Source of the DNA: Acidobacteriota bacterium
GTDB lineage: Bacteria; Acidobacteriota; Terriglobia; Terriglobales; SCQP01
Assembly (NCBI GenBank): GCA_027314025.1
Contig: DAHVCP010000019.1
Location: 1-64,000 of the forward strand
Direction of reading: 5' to 3'
Length of the DNA stretch: 64,000 nt
In this document: in pieces, positions 1 to 10,100 of the stretch
Numbering within the stretch: position 1 is the stretch's first letter
How the letters are laid out: each line of letters starts with the position of its first letter
The notes under the pieces: generated by a model
What the model was told of the DNA's origin: nothing
Database searches by the model: none
The model's input: the letters and a program-made list of their open reading frames with translations, nothing else
Made by a program: the position numbers and the translations under genes

Positions 1-2
1 CG

Positions 3-785
3 CCGGCGGCGCCGGCTCCTCCCGTTCCGGCGGCTCCCGCGCCCCGTCCCGCCGCGCCTCTGGCCCCGCCGCCGGCGGCGCCGTATCATCCCGGCGCCAC
101 CGAGATCGTCCCCATGTCGGTGATGCGCAAGCGCATCGCCGAGCACATGGTGGCCAGCAAGCGCACCTCGCCGCACGTCTACAGCGTCTTTCAGGCGGAT
201 GTCACTCCGATCGCCGCGTTGCGCGAGCGCAGCAAGGCCCACTTCGAGGCCACCACCGGCACGCGGCTGACCTTCATGCCCTTTTTCGCCCTGGCCACCG
301 CGGAATGCCTGAAGCAGTTCCCCATCATTAATTCCTCGGTGCAGGAAGACTCCATCGTCTACAAAAAAGACATCAACATCGGCATCGCCGTGGCCCTGGA
401 TTGGGGCCTAATCGTGCCGGTGGTGAAGCACGCCGAGGAGAAGAACTTCCTCGGCCTGCAACGCGCCATCAACGACCTCGCCGAGCGCGCCCGCGGCAAA
501 CGGCTGGCGCCGGAGGAGGTGCAAGATGGCACCTTCACCATCACCAACCCCGGCATTTATGGCGGGCTGTTCGGCATGCCGGTCATCAACCAGCCGCAGG
601 TGGCCATCCTGGGCGTGGGCGGAATTCACAAGACCCCCGTGGTGGTCAATGACGCCATCGCCATCCGCTCCATCGTGCATTTGACCCTGAGCTTCGATCA
701 CCGGGTCATTGACGGCTCGGTGGCCGATCAGTTCCTGGCCGCCCTCTGCCAAAAGTTGGAAAACTGGTCCCAGCCGCTGCTGTAG
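3..785 (+). CDS. 2-oxo acid dehydrogenase E2 acyltransferase, C-terminal part (5' cut by window)
   Basis: This is the catalytic end of the dihydrolipoyl acyltransferase (E2) core of a 2-oxo acid dehydrogenase complex, which transfers the acyl group from lipoyl to CoA. The first ~36 visible codons are a Pro/Ala-rich hinge (PAAPAPPVPAAPAP), typical of the flexible linker between the lipoyl or E1/E3-binding domains and the core. The catalytic domain follows, from MSVMRKRIAEHMVASK to the end. The catalytic motif SFDHRVIDGS (His...Asp-Gly) lies close to the C-terminus, and TFTITNPGIYGG is the usual upstream conserved block. The frame is open to the window edge, so the lipoyl domains lie outside. 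Pyruvate, 2-oxoglutarate and branched-chain E2s cannot be told apart here. Confidence 0.93.
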   Translation, partial: PAAPAPPVPAAPAPRPAAPLAPPPAAPYHPGATEIVPMSVMRKRIAEHMVASKRTSPHVYSVFQADVTPIAALRERSKAHFEATTGTRLTFMPFFALATAECLKQFPIINSSVQEDSIVYKKDINIGIAVALDWGLIVPVVKHAEEKNFLGLQRAINDLAERARGKRLAPEEVQDGTFTITNPGIYGGLFGMPVINQPQVAILGVGGIHKTPVVVNDAIAIRSIVHLTLSFDHRVIDGSVADQFLAALCQKLENWSQPLL

Positions 786-801
786 GCGGCGGAGCGCCCG
801 C

Positions 802-1716
802 TTAACGCCCCAGCAAACGGCGCAGGTAGTCGCGCTCGGCGGCTACCTCGACGGCCCAGCGCGCGCCCGCCGTCTCCCGCTCAATGGTGACCGGGCCGCG
901 ATAATCGAGTGCGCGCAGGCGGGCGAACAGGCGCGGGAAATCCACTTTCCCGTGCGGGATGACCACCTCTTCGCCCAAGGCCCGCGGGCCGGTGGGGTAC
1001 AGGCCGTCCTTGGCGTGCAGATTTTCCACGTAGCGGCCGATGACGTCCAGCGAGTCCACCGGATTGGCCGTGCCGTAGAGGATGAAGTTGCCGGTGTCCA
1101 AATTGACCCCCTGGTTGTCCAGGCCGACGTCCAGGATCGTGCGCAGCAGCGTCACCGGCGTTTCCGTCCCCGTCTCGTAGAGAAAGCGCTGGCCGTTGCG
1201 GCGGCAATGCCCGACGACCTGGCGCAGCGCCTCGACCACCTCGCGGTAGAGGCCGCGGTTGGGATCCCCGGGGATGAAGCCGACGTGAATGCGTATGGCG
1301 GCCACGCCGACCCGCCGCGCGAAGTCGGAGAGCCGCTGGATGCGCTGGATCCGCTGGGCGCGAAAGGTGGGGGGCACCAGGCCCAGCGTGAGCGGCCCGT
1401 CGTAGAAGTTATAGACGCTGGGACCAGGACCGGCGGTGCCCAGCGCGGTGCAGCGCAGGCCGGAGGCGGGCAGGGCGGCGGCCAGGCGCGCCAGCACCGC
1501 GGGACGGAAATCGTCGAGTTCGAGCTGGCAGGTCGGCAACCCAAGCGCCCGCACGCGGGCCAGATCGGCGGCCGGATCGGGCCCGATGTTGACGATGGCG
1601 CCCAGCGGCCAGCGGGCGGGGGTTGGCGTGGCATGGCCGGAGGCGCTCAGCGCTCCCGCCGCCAACGCCGCGGCGCCGGAGCGGCGCAAAAAGACGCGAC
1701 GAGTTTCACCAGGCAT
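802..1716 (-). CDS. Tat-exported sugar phosphate isomerase/epimerase-like TIM-barrel protein
   Basis: The protein resembles the xylose isomerase-like TIM-barrel (AP endonuclease 2) superfamily. The N-terminus (MPGETRRVFLRRSGAAALAA) has an RR-x-F-L twin-arginine signal followed by a short hydrophobic stretch, so a folded, probably metal-bound enzyme is likely exported. Family-like blocks include IRIHVGFIPGDPNRG, LYETGTETP, NLDTGNF and NLHAKDG, which carry the Glu/Asp/His residues that usually bind the metal. I chose the start at 1716; an in-frame ATG at 1725 is an alternative, and any start further upstream would bury the Tat signal. It ends only 16 bases from the E2 gene on the opposite strand. 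The substrate is unknown. Confidence 0.8.
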   Translation of the reverse strand: MPGETRRVFLRRSGAAALAAGALSASGHATPTPARWPLGAIVNIGPDPAADLARVRALGLPTCQLELDDFRPAVLARLAAALPASGLRCTALGTAGPGPSVYNFYDGPLTLGLVPPTFRAQRIQRIQRLSDFARRVGVAAIRIHVGFIPGDPNRGLYREVVEALRQVVGHCRRNGQRFLYETGTETPVTLLRTILDVGLDNQGVNLDTGNFILYGTANPVDSLDVIGRYVENLHAKDGLYPTGPRALGEEVVIPHGKVDFPRLFARLRALDYRGPVTIERETAGARWAVEVAAERDYLRRLLGR

Positions 1717-1740
1717 GGGCGCCATTGTACCCGCACCCGC

Positions 1741-1770
1741 CGCCCGCGGGCATCTCGCCCGCGGGCATCT
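1741..1770. repeat. Perfect 2 x 15-bp tandem duplication
   Basis: The 15-mer CGCCCGCGGGCATCT occurs twice head-to-tail at 1741-1755 and 1756-1770. It lies in the 188-bp space between the divergent TIM-barrel gene and imuA. Each unit contains the palindrome GCCCGCGGGC, so it could be a regulator site or simple slippage. No function is shown. Confidence 0.7.
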
Positions 1771-1874
1771 GCCCAGGACGGAACCCGCTCGCCCCGGCGG
1801 CGGCTCCATGGACCGTACGGCAAGCCTTACGGCGAAGATGGCTCCCTGGGCCTTGCGGCGGAGCGCCGATATGG

Positions 1875-1896
1875 CGAAAATAAGGCGAAGATTTCG
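1875..1896. promoter_or_regulatory. Candidate inverted repeat upstream of imuA
   Basis: CGAAA at 1875-1879 and TTTCG at 1892-1896 form inverted half-sites 12 bases apart, 9 bases before the imuA start. The imuA-imuB-dnaE2 cassettes are normally LexA-controlled, so an operator is expected about here. The arms are short and I do not know the LexA box of this lineage, so this is only a candidate. Confidence 0.25.
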
Positions 1897-1904
1897 CTGC
1901 CGCC

Positions 1905-2498
1905 ATGGCCGCCCTACCCACCACCAAACCGCAACTGGAACGCCTGCTCTCCGCCCGCGGCTGGGGCGCCACGCTGCTGTCGGCGGAGTTGGCCCCGAAG
2001 TTGGCCCCGACGCTGACCCCGACGTTGACCCCGACGTTGGCCAATGGCTCCGCGCCGCCGGCTCGCCCCCACCGCGGCCTCACCCTGTTGTATCCCGCCG
2101 GCGCCGGCGGCGGGGTCACCAGCGCCGCCTTGCGGGCCGCGGCGCAGGCGCTGGCGGCGCCCGCGGCGGTGGCCGCTTGGGTGGACGGAACCGATGCCCT
2201 GGATCCGGAGTCGGCGGCTCGCGCCGGCCTGTGCTTAGACCGGCTGTTGTGGCTGCCCGCCGCCGGCGCCCCCTTGGCGGAGTTGCTAGCCCTGACGCAG
2301 ATGCTGCTGGCGGCGGCGCGCTTTCACGCCGTGGTGCTGGACGTGCTGTCGCGCCCCGTGGCGGAACTGGAGCGCTGGCCGCGGGCGGCATGGTTTCGCC
2401 TGCTGCGCGGGCTGGAACGGCACCGCCGCAGCCAGCTTTGGGTGCTGGCGCCGGCGGCGCTGCCCGCGCCCAGCGCCGTAACCAAGGTGGCGGTGTGA
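1905..2498 (+). CDS. imuA: ImuA-like RecA-related mutagenesis accessory protein
   Basis: This is a short RecA/SulA-like protein of the ImuA family, which works with ImuB and DnaE2 in error-prone translesion synthesis. It has 197 residues. Identification rests mainly on context: the stop codon overlaps the imuB start by one base, and dnaE2 follows. The core (LTLLYPAGAGGGVTSAALRA ... VVLDVLSRP ... LWVLAPAAL) looks like a degenerate RecA ATPase fold. The loop that would be Walker A has no lysine, so ATP binding is doubtful. Near residues 29-46 the DNA carries a 12-bp tandem repeat that gives a Leu-x-Pro-x string (LAPKLAPTLTPTLTPTLA). Confidence 0.72.
   Translation: MAALPTTKPQLERLLSARGWGATLLSAELAPKLAPTLTPTLTPTLANGSAPPARPHRGLTLLYPAGAGGGVTSAALRAAAQALAAPAAVAAWVDGTDALDPESAARAGLCLDRLLWLPAAGAPLAELLALTQMLLAAARFHAVVLDVLSRPVAELERWPRAAWFRLLRGLERHRRSQLWVLAPAALPAPSAVTKVAV
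1989..2042 (+). repeat. 12-bp minisatellite inside imuA (about 4.5 copies)
   Basis: Four full units, each a variant of TTGGCCCCGACG, start at 1989, 2001, 2013 and 2025, and a half unit follows at 2037. The period is a multiple of three, so copy-number change would keep the imuA frame and only lengthen or shorten the Leu-x-Pro-x segment. Confidence 0.85.
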
Positions 2499-3982
2499 TG
2501 CGCTACCTATGTTTTCTCGCGGCGGACCCCGCCGCGGCGCGGCGGTTGGGGCGGGCGGTGCGCGCGCTCACGCCCAGCGCGGAACGCGGAGCGGATTGTT
2601 ATTTGCTGGATTGGCGGGGGCTGGAGCGCTTGCACGGACCGGCGGAGGCAGTGGCCCGGCGGCTGGCGGTGGCCGGCGTGCATGCCGGCGGCGCCGGGCG
2701 GAAAGCCACGGCGCTGCTGGCGGCGCGGGCGGCGGCGGCGTTTGGGCGGCCCTGCATCCTTCTTCTCCCCGGAACCGAGGCGGCGGCGCTGGCGCCCTGG
2801 CCGCTGGTGCTGCTGGCGCAAACCGGCGATGCCGCCACCGCCGAAGCGCTGGCGGTGTTGGCCGGCTGGGGCATTCGCTGCTGGGGAGAGTTGGCGGCGC
2901 TGCCCGCCGCGGAGTTGCATGCCCGCCTGGGCCCGGCCGGGCTGCGCTTGCGGGCGCTGGCGCGGGGCGAAGGCGGCGCCGAGGCGCTGGCTGCCCGCCC
3001 GCCCGCGGTGGGCCGGGCCGTGCTGCGGCGGGAACTGGAGCCGCCGCTGGCGGACGGCGAGGCGCTGGAGCGGCTGCTGGCGCGGCTGCTGGCGCAACTG
3101 GCGCGCTGGCTGGACCGCCGCGACCGCCTGACGGACCGGCTGGATCTGCGCTTGGGCTGTGAGCATGCCCCCGCGCGGTGCTATCGCGCGCGCTTCTCCC
3201 CGCCGCTGCGCCAGGCGCGGGCCATGGCCGCGCAATTGCAATTGGCGCTGCGCCGCCAGCCGCCGCCGGCGGCGGTCACCGGCCTGCGGCTGCGCGCCCG
3301 GCTGACGCCCCCGCGTCCCATCCAGCCCAGCTTGTTCGCCGCCCAGGAAAGCACCGCCCCCGCGCCCGAGGCCACGGCCAAGTTTTTATCCCGCCTGGCG
3401 GCGCGGCTAGACCGGCGCCAGGACCCCGCGCTGGGCACGCCGCGGCTGGTGGACAGCCATCAGCCCGGCGCCTTTCAGTTGGCGCCGTTCCAATATCCCG
3501 AAACCCCGGGCCTGCCGCCGCGGCGGCCGCCGCAATCCGCCGTGGCGGAGCCGCCCGCCGTCCCCCGGCCGGCGGCGGACCAAACTCCCCCGCCCCCGGC
3601 GCTGCGCGCCCACCGCCCACCGCTGCCCGCGCGGGTGCGGTTGAACCCGGCCGGAGAGCCCGTGGCCGTCGCCACCGGCAGCGGACCCTGGCACGTCATT
3701 GCGCGCCGCTCCGGCCCCTGGCGCAGCAGTGGCGGCTGGTGGGCGGCAGCCGATCCCGCCGCCGCTCTCGGCACGGTCCCCGCCGCGGCGCCCGGCCCAG
3801 CCCTCGCTTCCGACAGCGCCGCGCCGCCCCGCCGGCCCCCGGCGCGGGAAACCACCTTCACCGCGGATCCGCGCCGCATCTGGGATTGGGAGCATTGGGA
3901 TGTCCAGGTCGGCACCCGCCGCCTCCGCCTGCGGCAAGACCGCCGCGGCGGCGGCTGGGTCTGCGACGGAACCTACGACTGA
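2498..3982 (+). CDS. imuB: ImuB-like Y-family polymerase homologue, probably non-catalytic
   Basis: ImuB is an inactive Y-family polymerase relative that links the clamp to DnaE2 during damage-induced mutagenesis. The ATG overlaps the imuA stop by one base, a coupled arrangement. The protein (494 residues) starts MRYLCFLAADPAAARRLG and reaches DCYLLDWRGLERLHG almost at once. The usual N-terminal palm segment, with the first metal-binding aspartate, is therefore missing or very short. A helix-hairpin-helix-like part (GWGIRCWGELAALPAAELHARLG) and a little-finger region follow. After a Pro/Ala-rich linker, the C-terminus (IWDWEHWDVQ ... GGWVCDGTYD) matches the small tail domain common in ImuB proteins. 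The missing catalytic residues agree with a structural rather than a polymerase role. Confidence 0.85.
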   Translation: MRYLCFLAADPAAARRLGRAVRALTPSAERGADCYLLDWRGLERLHGPAEAVARRLAVAGVHAGGAGRKATALLAARAAAAFGRPCILLLPGTEAAALAPWPLVLLAQTGDAATAEALAVLAGWGIRCWGELAALPAAELHARLGPAGLRLRALARGEGGAEALAARPPAVGRAVLRRELEPPLADGEALERLLARLLAQLARWLDRRDRLTDRLDLRLGCEHAPARCYRARFSPPLRQARAMAAQLQLALRRQPPPAAVTGLRLRARLTPPRPIQPSLFAAQESTAPAPEATAKFLSRLAARLDRRQDPALGTPRLVDSHQPGAFQLAPFQYPETPGLPPRRPPQSAVAEPPAVPRPAADQTPPPPALRAHRPPLPARVRLNPAGEPVAVATGSGPWHVIARRSGPWRSSGGWWAAADPAAALGTVPAAAPGPALASDSAAPPRRPPARETTFTADPRRIWDWEHWDVQVGTRRLRLRQDRRGGGWVCDGTYD

Positions 3983-3994
3983 CCGGCGGCCCGC

Positions 3995-6900
3995 ATGTAC
4001 GCCGAATTGCACGCGCAGAGCGCATTCAGCTTTCTGGCCGGCGCCAGCCTGCCGGAGACCTTGGCCGTCGCCGCCGCCGAACTCGGCCTCGGCGCCCTGG
4101 CGCTGGTGGATCGGGATGGGGTGTATGGCGCCCCCCGCCTGCACCAGGCGGCGAAAAAACTCGGCCTGCGCGCCATCGTCGGCGCCGACGTCGGCGTCCG
4201 CACCGCCGCCGGCGAGCCGCGCTTGGCGCTGCTGGCGGAAAGCCGCCAAGGCTATCAAAATCTCTGCCGCCTGCTCACCCGCATCAAGCTGCGCGCCGCC
4301 AAGGGCCAAGGCGCCGCCTCCGCCGAGGACATCGAGGAGTTCGCTCCCGGCTTGATCGCGCTGGCCGGCGCCGCTTGGCGCCATCATCCCGCCGCGCTGG
4401 ACCGGCTGGCCGGCATCTTCGCCGCCGGCCCCGGTCCCCGCCGCCTCTATGCCGAGCTGTGCCGGCATTATCGCCGCGAACAGGCGGCTGCCAACCGCGC
4501 CTGGCTGGCCTTGGCGGCGCGCCGCGGACTGCCGCCGCTGGCCACCAACGGCGTGCTCTACGCCACCGCCGCGGAACGCCCCGTCGCCGACTTATTCGCC
4601 AGCCTGCGCCATCACACCACGCTGGATGCGGCCGGCCGACGGCTGGAGGCCAATGACGAGCGGCGGCTGAAGTCGCCGCGGGAGATGGCGCGGCTGTTCG
4701 CCGATCTGCCCGCGGCGCTGGCCGCCAATGCGGAAGTTGCGGCGCGGCTGGAGTTCAGCCTGGAGGATCTGGGCTATGAGTTTCCCCGCGCCATCCTGCC
4801 GCCGGACGCAACCGAAACCCAGTACCTGCGCCACCTGGCCGAGCAGGGTCTGGAACGGCGCTACCGCCGCGCCTCGGCCAGCCTCCGCGCCCGCGCCCGG
4901 CGGCAACTGGACCGCGAACTGCAACTGATCGCGCAACTGCGCCTGGAGGGCTATTTCTTGATCGTCGCGGAGATCGTCCGTTACTGCCGCGAACAAGGCA
5001 TCTTGGCCCAGGGGCGGGGCTCGGCGGCCAACAGCGTGGCCTGCTACGCCCTGGGCATCACCGCCGTGGATCCGGTGGCGATGGACCTGCTGTTCGAGCG
5101 CTTCTTGTCCCCGGAGCGCAGCGAATGGCCGGACATTGACCTCGACCTGCCCAGCGGCGAGCGGCGGGAGCGGGTCATCCAGCATGTTTACCGCAAATAC
5201 GGCCAGGCCGGCGCCGCCATGACCGCCAACGTCATCACCTATCGCCAGCGCAGCGCCGCGCGGGAGGTGGGCAAGGCGCTGGGCCTGCCCCCGGAGCTGA
5301 TCGCGGAAAACGCCCGGCTGGCCGCCGCCGGCGGCCTGGGCGAAGCCAATTTGGCGGCCCATCCCCGCCAGGCGGTGTTCCTGCAACTCTGCCGCGCCAT
5401 TCAAGATCTGCCCCGCCATTTGGGGCAGCACTCCGGCGGCATGGTCATCTGCCGCGGCCGCCTGGACCAAGTCGTCCCGCTGGAAAACGCCGCCATGCCC
5501 GGGCGCGTGGTCATCCAGTGGGATAAGGAGGACTGCGCCGACCTGGGCATCATCAAAATTGACCTGCTCGGCCTGGGCATGCTGGCGGTGCTGCAAGACG
5601 CCGTGGCGGAACTGGACCGCCGCGACCCCGCGGCCGCGCCGCCCCTGGATCTGGCCCGCTTCCCCGCCGACGATCCCCAGACCTACGCCATGCTGCGCGC
5701 CGCCGACACCGTGGGCGTGTTTCAGGTCGAAAGCCGGGCGCAGATGGCCACCTTGCCGCGGCTGCGGCCGGAGCGCTTCTACGACCTGGTGGTGGAGGTG
5801 GCGCTCATCCGCCCCGGGCCCATCACCGGCGACATGGTGAACCCCTATTTGCAGCGCCGCGCCGGCCGCGCCCCGGTGACCTATCCCCATCCCTGCCTGG
5901 AGCCCGCGCTGCGCCGCACGCTGGGCGTGCCGCTGTTTCAGGAACAGTTGCTGCGCATGGCCATGGCCGTGGGCGGCTTCACCGGCGGCGAGGCCGAGGA
6001 GCTGCGCCGCGCCCTGGGCTCGCACCGCTCCGAGGCGCGCATGCGCGCGGTCATCGCCAAGCTGCGGGCGCGCATGGCCGAGCGCGGCATCGCCGGCGCG
6101 GTGGCCGAGGAGATCACCGCCTCCATCACCTCCTTCGCGCAATACGGCTTCCCCGAATCCCACGCCGCCAGCTTCGCGCTGTTGGTCTACGCCAGCGCCT
6201 ATTTGAAGGCGCACCATCCGGAGATCTTCTACGCCGCGCTGCTGAACAACCAGCCCATGGGGTTTTATCATCCCGCCACGCTGGTCAAGGACGCGCAGCG
6301 CCACGGCGTCCGCGTGCTGCCCGTCTCGGTGCACCGCTCCGCCGCGCTCTGTGAGCCGTTGACGCCGCTGCCCCGCGCCTCCTTCCGCCTGGGGCTGAAC
6401 TACGCCCGCGGGCTGCGCGCGGAGGCGGTGGCGGCGCTGCTGGCGGCGCGGCCCTTCGCCTCGGTGGACGATTTGGCGCGGCGCACGCCGCTGCGCAAGG
6501 ACGAGCTGCGCCGCCTGGCGGCCATGGGCGCGCTGGCGGATTTGCCCGCGCAGCCATCCGCCCAGGAGCGTCTGCGCCGCCGTCCGGCGCTATGGCAGGT
6601 GGAACGCGCGGCGCGCCCCTCCGGCTCCCTCTACGCCGGCCAGGCGGAGGAAGACGCCGCCTCCCCGCTGCCGGAAATGTCCGCCACCGAGCGCCTCGCC
6701 GCCGACTACGCCGGCGCCGGCGTCACCCTGGGACCGCATCCGCTGGCGCTGCGCCGCGCCGCCTTGGCGGCGGCCGGCGTCCGCACGGCGCGGCAACTGG
6801 CGGCCATGCCCGATGGCCGCCGGGTGCGGGTTGCCGGCATGGTGATCGCCCGGCAGCGGCCGGAAACCGCCAAGGGCATGGTCTTCATGAGCCTGGAGGA

Positions 6901-7093
6901 TGAGACCGGCATCGCCAACGCCATCATCTCCCCGCCGCTGTTCGCGGCCCATCGCCTGCTCTGCGTCTCCGCCCCGCTGTTGGGCATCGCGGGCATTCTG
7001 CAAAACCGCGATGGCGTTGTCCATGTCCGCGCCCAGGAGTTCTGGGCATTGCCCGAGCCGGTGGCCGCGCCCGCCGCGCACGATTTCCACTAA
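3995..7093 (+). CDS. dnaE2: Error-prone DNA polymerase III alpha subunit DnaE2 (ImuC)
   Basis: This is a C-family polymerase that carries out mutagenic translesion synthesis with ImuA and ImuB. Its 1032 residues match the DnaE2 size, and it starts 12 bases after imuB. The N-terminal PHP domain begins MYAELHAQSAFSFLAGAS, the characteristic DnaE2 opening. The palm contains PDIDLDLP near residue 378, with the catalytic aspartates, and GRGSAANS lies just upstream. The thumb/finger block QYGFPESHAASFALLVY is intact. A C-terminal OB-fold (VRVAGMVIARQRPETAKGMV ... LEDETGIAN) ends the protein. Nothing suggests truncation. The cassette is expected to be SOS-induced. Confidence 0.96.
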   Translation: MYAELHAQSAFSFLAGASLPETLAVAAAELGLGALALVDRDGVYGAPRLHQAAKKLGLRAIVGADVGVRTAAGEPRLALLAESRQGYQNLCRLLTRIKLRAAKGQGAASAEDIEEFAPGLIALAGAAWRHHPAALDRLAGIFAAGPGPRRLYAELCRHYRREQAAANRAWLALAARRGLPPLATNGVLYATAAERPVADLFASLRHHTTLDAAGRRLEANDERRLKSPREMARLFADLPAALAANAEVAARLEFSLEDLGYEFPRAILPPDATETQYLRHLAEQGLERRYRRASASLRARARRQLDRELQLIAQLRLEGYFLIVAEIVRYCREQGILAQGRGSAANSVACYALGITAVDPVAMDLLFERFLSPERSEWPDIDLDLPSGERRERVIQHVYRKYGQAGAAMTANVITYRQRSAAREVGKALGLPPELIAENARLAAAGGLGEANLAAHPRQAVFLQLCRAIQDLPRHLGQHSGGMVICRGRLDQVVPLENAAMPGRVVIQWDKEDCADLGIIKIDLLGLGMLAVLQDAVAELDRRDPAAAPPLDLARFPADDPQTYAMLRAADTVGVFQVESRAQMATLPRLRPERFYDLVVEVALIRPGPITGDMVNPYLQRRAGRAPVTYPHPCLEPALRRTLGVPLFQEQLLRMAMAVGGFTGGEAEELRRALGSHRSEARMRAVIAKLRARMAERGIAGAVAEEITASITSFAQYGFPESHAASFALLVYASAYLKAHHPEIFYAALLNNQPMGFYHPATLVKDAQRHGVRVLPVSVHRSAALCEPLTPLPRASFRLGLNYARGLRAEAVAALLAARPFASVDDLARRTPLRKDELRRLAAMGALADLPAQPSAQERLRRRPALWQVERAARPSGSLYAGQAEEDAASPLPEMSATERLAADYAGAGVTLGPHPLALRRAALAAAGVRTARQLAAMPDGRRVRVAGMVIARQRPETAKGMVFMSLEDETGIANAIISPPLFAAHRLLCVSAPLLGIAGILQNRDGVVHVRAQEFWALPEPVAAPAAHDFH

Positions 7094-7194
7094 TCGCGCC
7101 GGCGCCCGCCCTGTCCCGCCGCGCTTTATTTGCATCCCCCGATCCACTACACTCGACAGGTTCACCCATCCCGCAACTCGCCAAGGAGACCTCC

Positions 7195-10100
7195 ATGCGG
7201 CAACCCCGTCGGCCGATGGCCCGCCCGTCCCGTTCCCTGCCCGTGCTGTGGGCCCTGCTGCTGGCCGCGCTGGCCCTGCCCCTGGCGGCGCAACTGCCGG
7301 TGGCGCAGCTCACCGCCGGGCTGCGTTGGCGGGAGATCGGCCCCTACCGCGGCGGCCGCACGCGGGCCGTCAGCGGCGTGGTGCAGCAGCCCAACGTCTT
7401 CTACATCGGCTCGGTGGATGGCGGCGTCTGGCGCTCCAATGACTATGGCCGCACCTGGCATCCCATCTTCGACCATCAGCCCACCGGCTCCATCGGCGCC
7501 ATCGCCGTCGCCCCATCCGATCCCAAGATCATTTATGTCGGCAGCGGCGAAGGCCTGCACCGCCCCGACCTGGCCACCGGCGACGGCATGTACAAATCCA
7601 CCGACGGCGGCAAAACCTGGACCCGCATCGGTCTGACGGACACGCAGCAGATCGCCAACGTCGCCGTGGATCCGGACAATCCCAACCGCGTCTTCGTCGC
7701 CGCCCTGGGCCATCCCTACGGCCCCAATCCGCAGCGCGGCATCTTCCTCAGCACCGACGGCGGCCGCAGCTGGACCAAGGTGCTCTACAAAAACGCCTAC
7801 ACCGGCGGCTCGGACGTCGAGATTGATCCCCAGAACCCCAACATCGTCTACGCCAGCTTGTGGCAGGCGCAGGAAGCCCCGTGGGAGAACGGTGAATTCG
7901 GCGGCGCTGACGGCGGCCTCTTCAAATCCACCGACGGCGGCCGGACTTGGACCCAGCTGACCAACGGCCTGCCCAAGAACACGCAGCAGGTGGACATCGC
8001 CATCGCCCCCAGCGATCCCAGCCGCCTGTACGCCACCGTCGCCATCGGCTATCCCATCGAAATCTTCCGCTCCGACGACGCCGGCGCCCATTGGTATCGC
8101 GTCACCACCGATCCCCGCCCCGCCCTGCGCATCGGCGGCGGCGATATTCCCGTTCCCAAGGTGGATCCGCGCAATCCCAACGTCGTCTATACGTGCAGCA
8201 CCGTCATTTGGAAGTCGGTGGACGGCGGCAAGACCTGGATCGGCCTGCGCGGCGCGCCCGGCGGCGACGATTATCAAAACCTCTGGATCAATCCCCGCCA
8301 TCCCCAGATCATGCTCGCCGGCAGCGACCAGGGCGCCATCGTCACCGTCAACGGCGGCGAGAGCTGGAGTTCCTGGTACAACCAGCCCACCGCGCAGGTC
8401 TATCACGTCGCCACCGACAACGCCTTCCCCTATCACGTTTGCAGCGGCCAGCAAGACAGCGGCTCGGTCTGCATCTCCAGCCGCGGCAACTGGGGCGAGA
8501 TCACGGTGCGCGATTGGCTGCCGGTGGGCGCCGAGGAATACGCCACCGTGGCGCCCGATCCGCTCAACCCCAATCTGGTCTTCGGCGGCAAGGTCAGCCG
8601 CTTCAACTGGAAGACCGATCAAACCGCCAACGTCGCGCCGCTGCCCCTCGGCGGCAAGAACTTCCGCGCCCTGCGCACCGAGCCCCTGGTCTTCTCGCCC
8701 GCCAATCCCAAGGCGCTGTATTTCGCCGGCAACACGCTGTGGGTAACCACCGATCTAGGCCAGAGCTGGAAGCAAATCAGCCCCGACCTCAGCCGCAAAA
8801 CCTGGACCGACCCCAGCGTGCTGGGCATGTATCGCGGCTCCCGTCCGGCCCAGCCCACTCGCCGCGGCGTCATCTACGCCGTCTCCCCGTCGCCGCTAAA
8901 AGCCAACCTCATTTGGGCGGGCACCGACGACGGGCTGGTCTGGATCACCCGCGACGGTGGGGCGCATTGGACCAATGTCACGCCCCCGGGACTCAAGCCC
9001 TGGGACAAGATTTCCTCCATTGACGCCGGCCACTTCTCCCCCGGCGCCGCTTACATCGCCATCAACACCCTGCGCCTGGATCAGATGACGCCGCGGCTGT
9101 ATCGCACCGAAAACTATGGCCGCACCTGGACGGCCATCAATCGCGGCATCAGGGATAACGCCGCCACCGACGTGCTGCGCCAGGATCCCAAGGACCGGAA
9201 CCTGCTGTTCGCCGGCTCCGAGCGCCAGGTCTGGGTCTCGTTCAACAACGGCGACGATTGGCATTCGCTGCGGCTCAATATGCCCGCGACCTCGGTGCGC
9301 GATCTGGAGATCAAGGGCAGCGACTTGATCGCCGCCACCCATGGCCGCGGCTTCTGGATCCTCGACGACATCACCCCCTTGCGCCAAATCCAGCATGCCG
9401 CCGCCGCTCCGGTCTATCTCTACCGGCCGGAAAAAACCTATCGTGTCCGCTGGGACACCAATACCGACACGCCGCTGCGCCCGGCCACGCCCGCGGGACA
9501 AAACCCGCCGGATGGGGCCATCCTGGACTACTATTTGGCGCATCCCGCGCGCGGGCCGGTGACGTTGGCCGTCTATACCGCCGCCGGAGAGCTGGTTCGG
9601 CGCTACTCCAGCGCCAATCCCCCGCCGCCCATCAACCCCGCCAAATTGGGCGTGCCCGCGTATTGGCAGCGCCCGCCACAGCCCCTGTTGGCGACCGCCG
9701 GCGAGCATCGTTTCATTTGGAATCTGCATTACGCCCCCGCTCCCGGTTTGGGCCGGGGCCTGCCCATGCAGGCGGTGGCGCACAACACCCCGTTCAGCCC
9801 CAATGCCCCCTGGGTGCTGCCCGGCATGTACACCGTCAAGCTGACCGCCGATGGGCGGACCTATTCGCAGCCCTTGCGCGTGGTCATGGATCCGCGCGTA
9901 AAGACGCCCGCGGCCGGGCTGCGCCGGCAGTTCGTGCTTTCCATGCGCATGTACCGCGGCATCGTCCGCCTCTCGGCGGCGCTGCGCCGCGCCCAGGCGC
10001 TCCAGACGCGCTTCGCCGCCCTCCGCCGCCAAGCCAGCGGTGCCGCAGCCGTGGCGCTGGCCGCAGCCAGCCGCCGCCTAGACGCCGTGGCCGGACCCCA

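Noticed and set aside
2507-6334. Long minus-strand frames opposite imuB and dnaE2
   Set aside because: Composition is Gln/Arg/Ala-rich without motifs, and imuB and dnaE2 on the + strand are certain.
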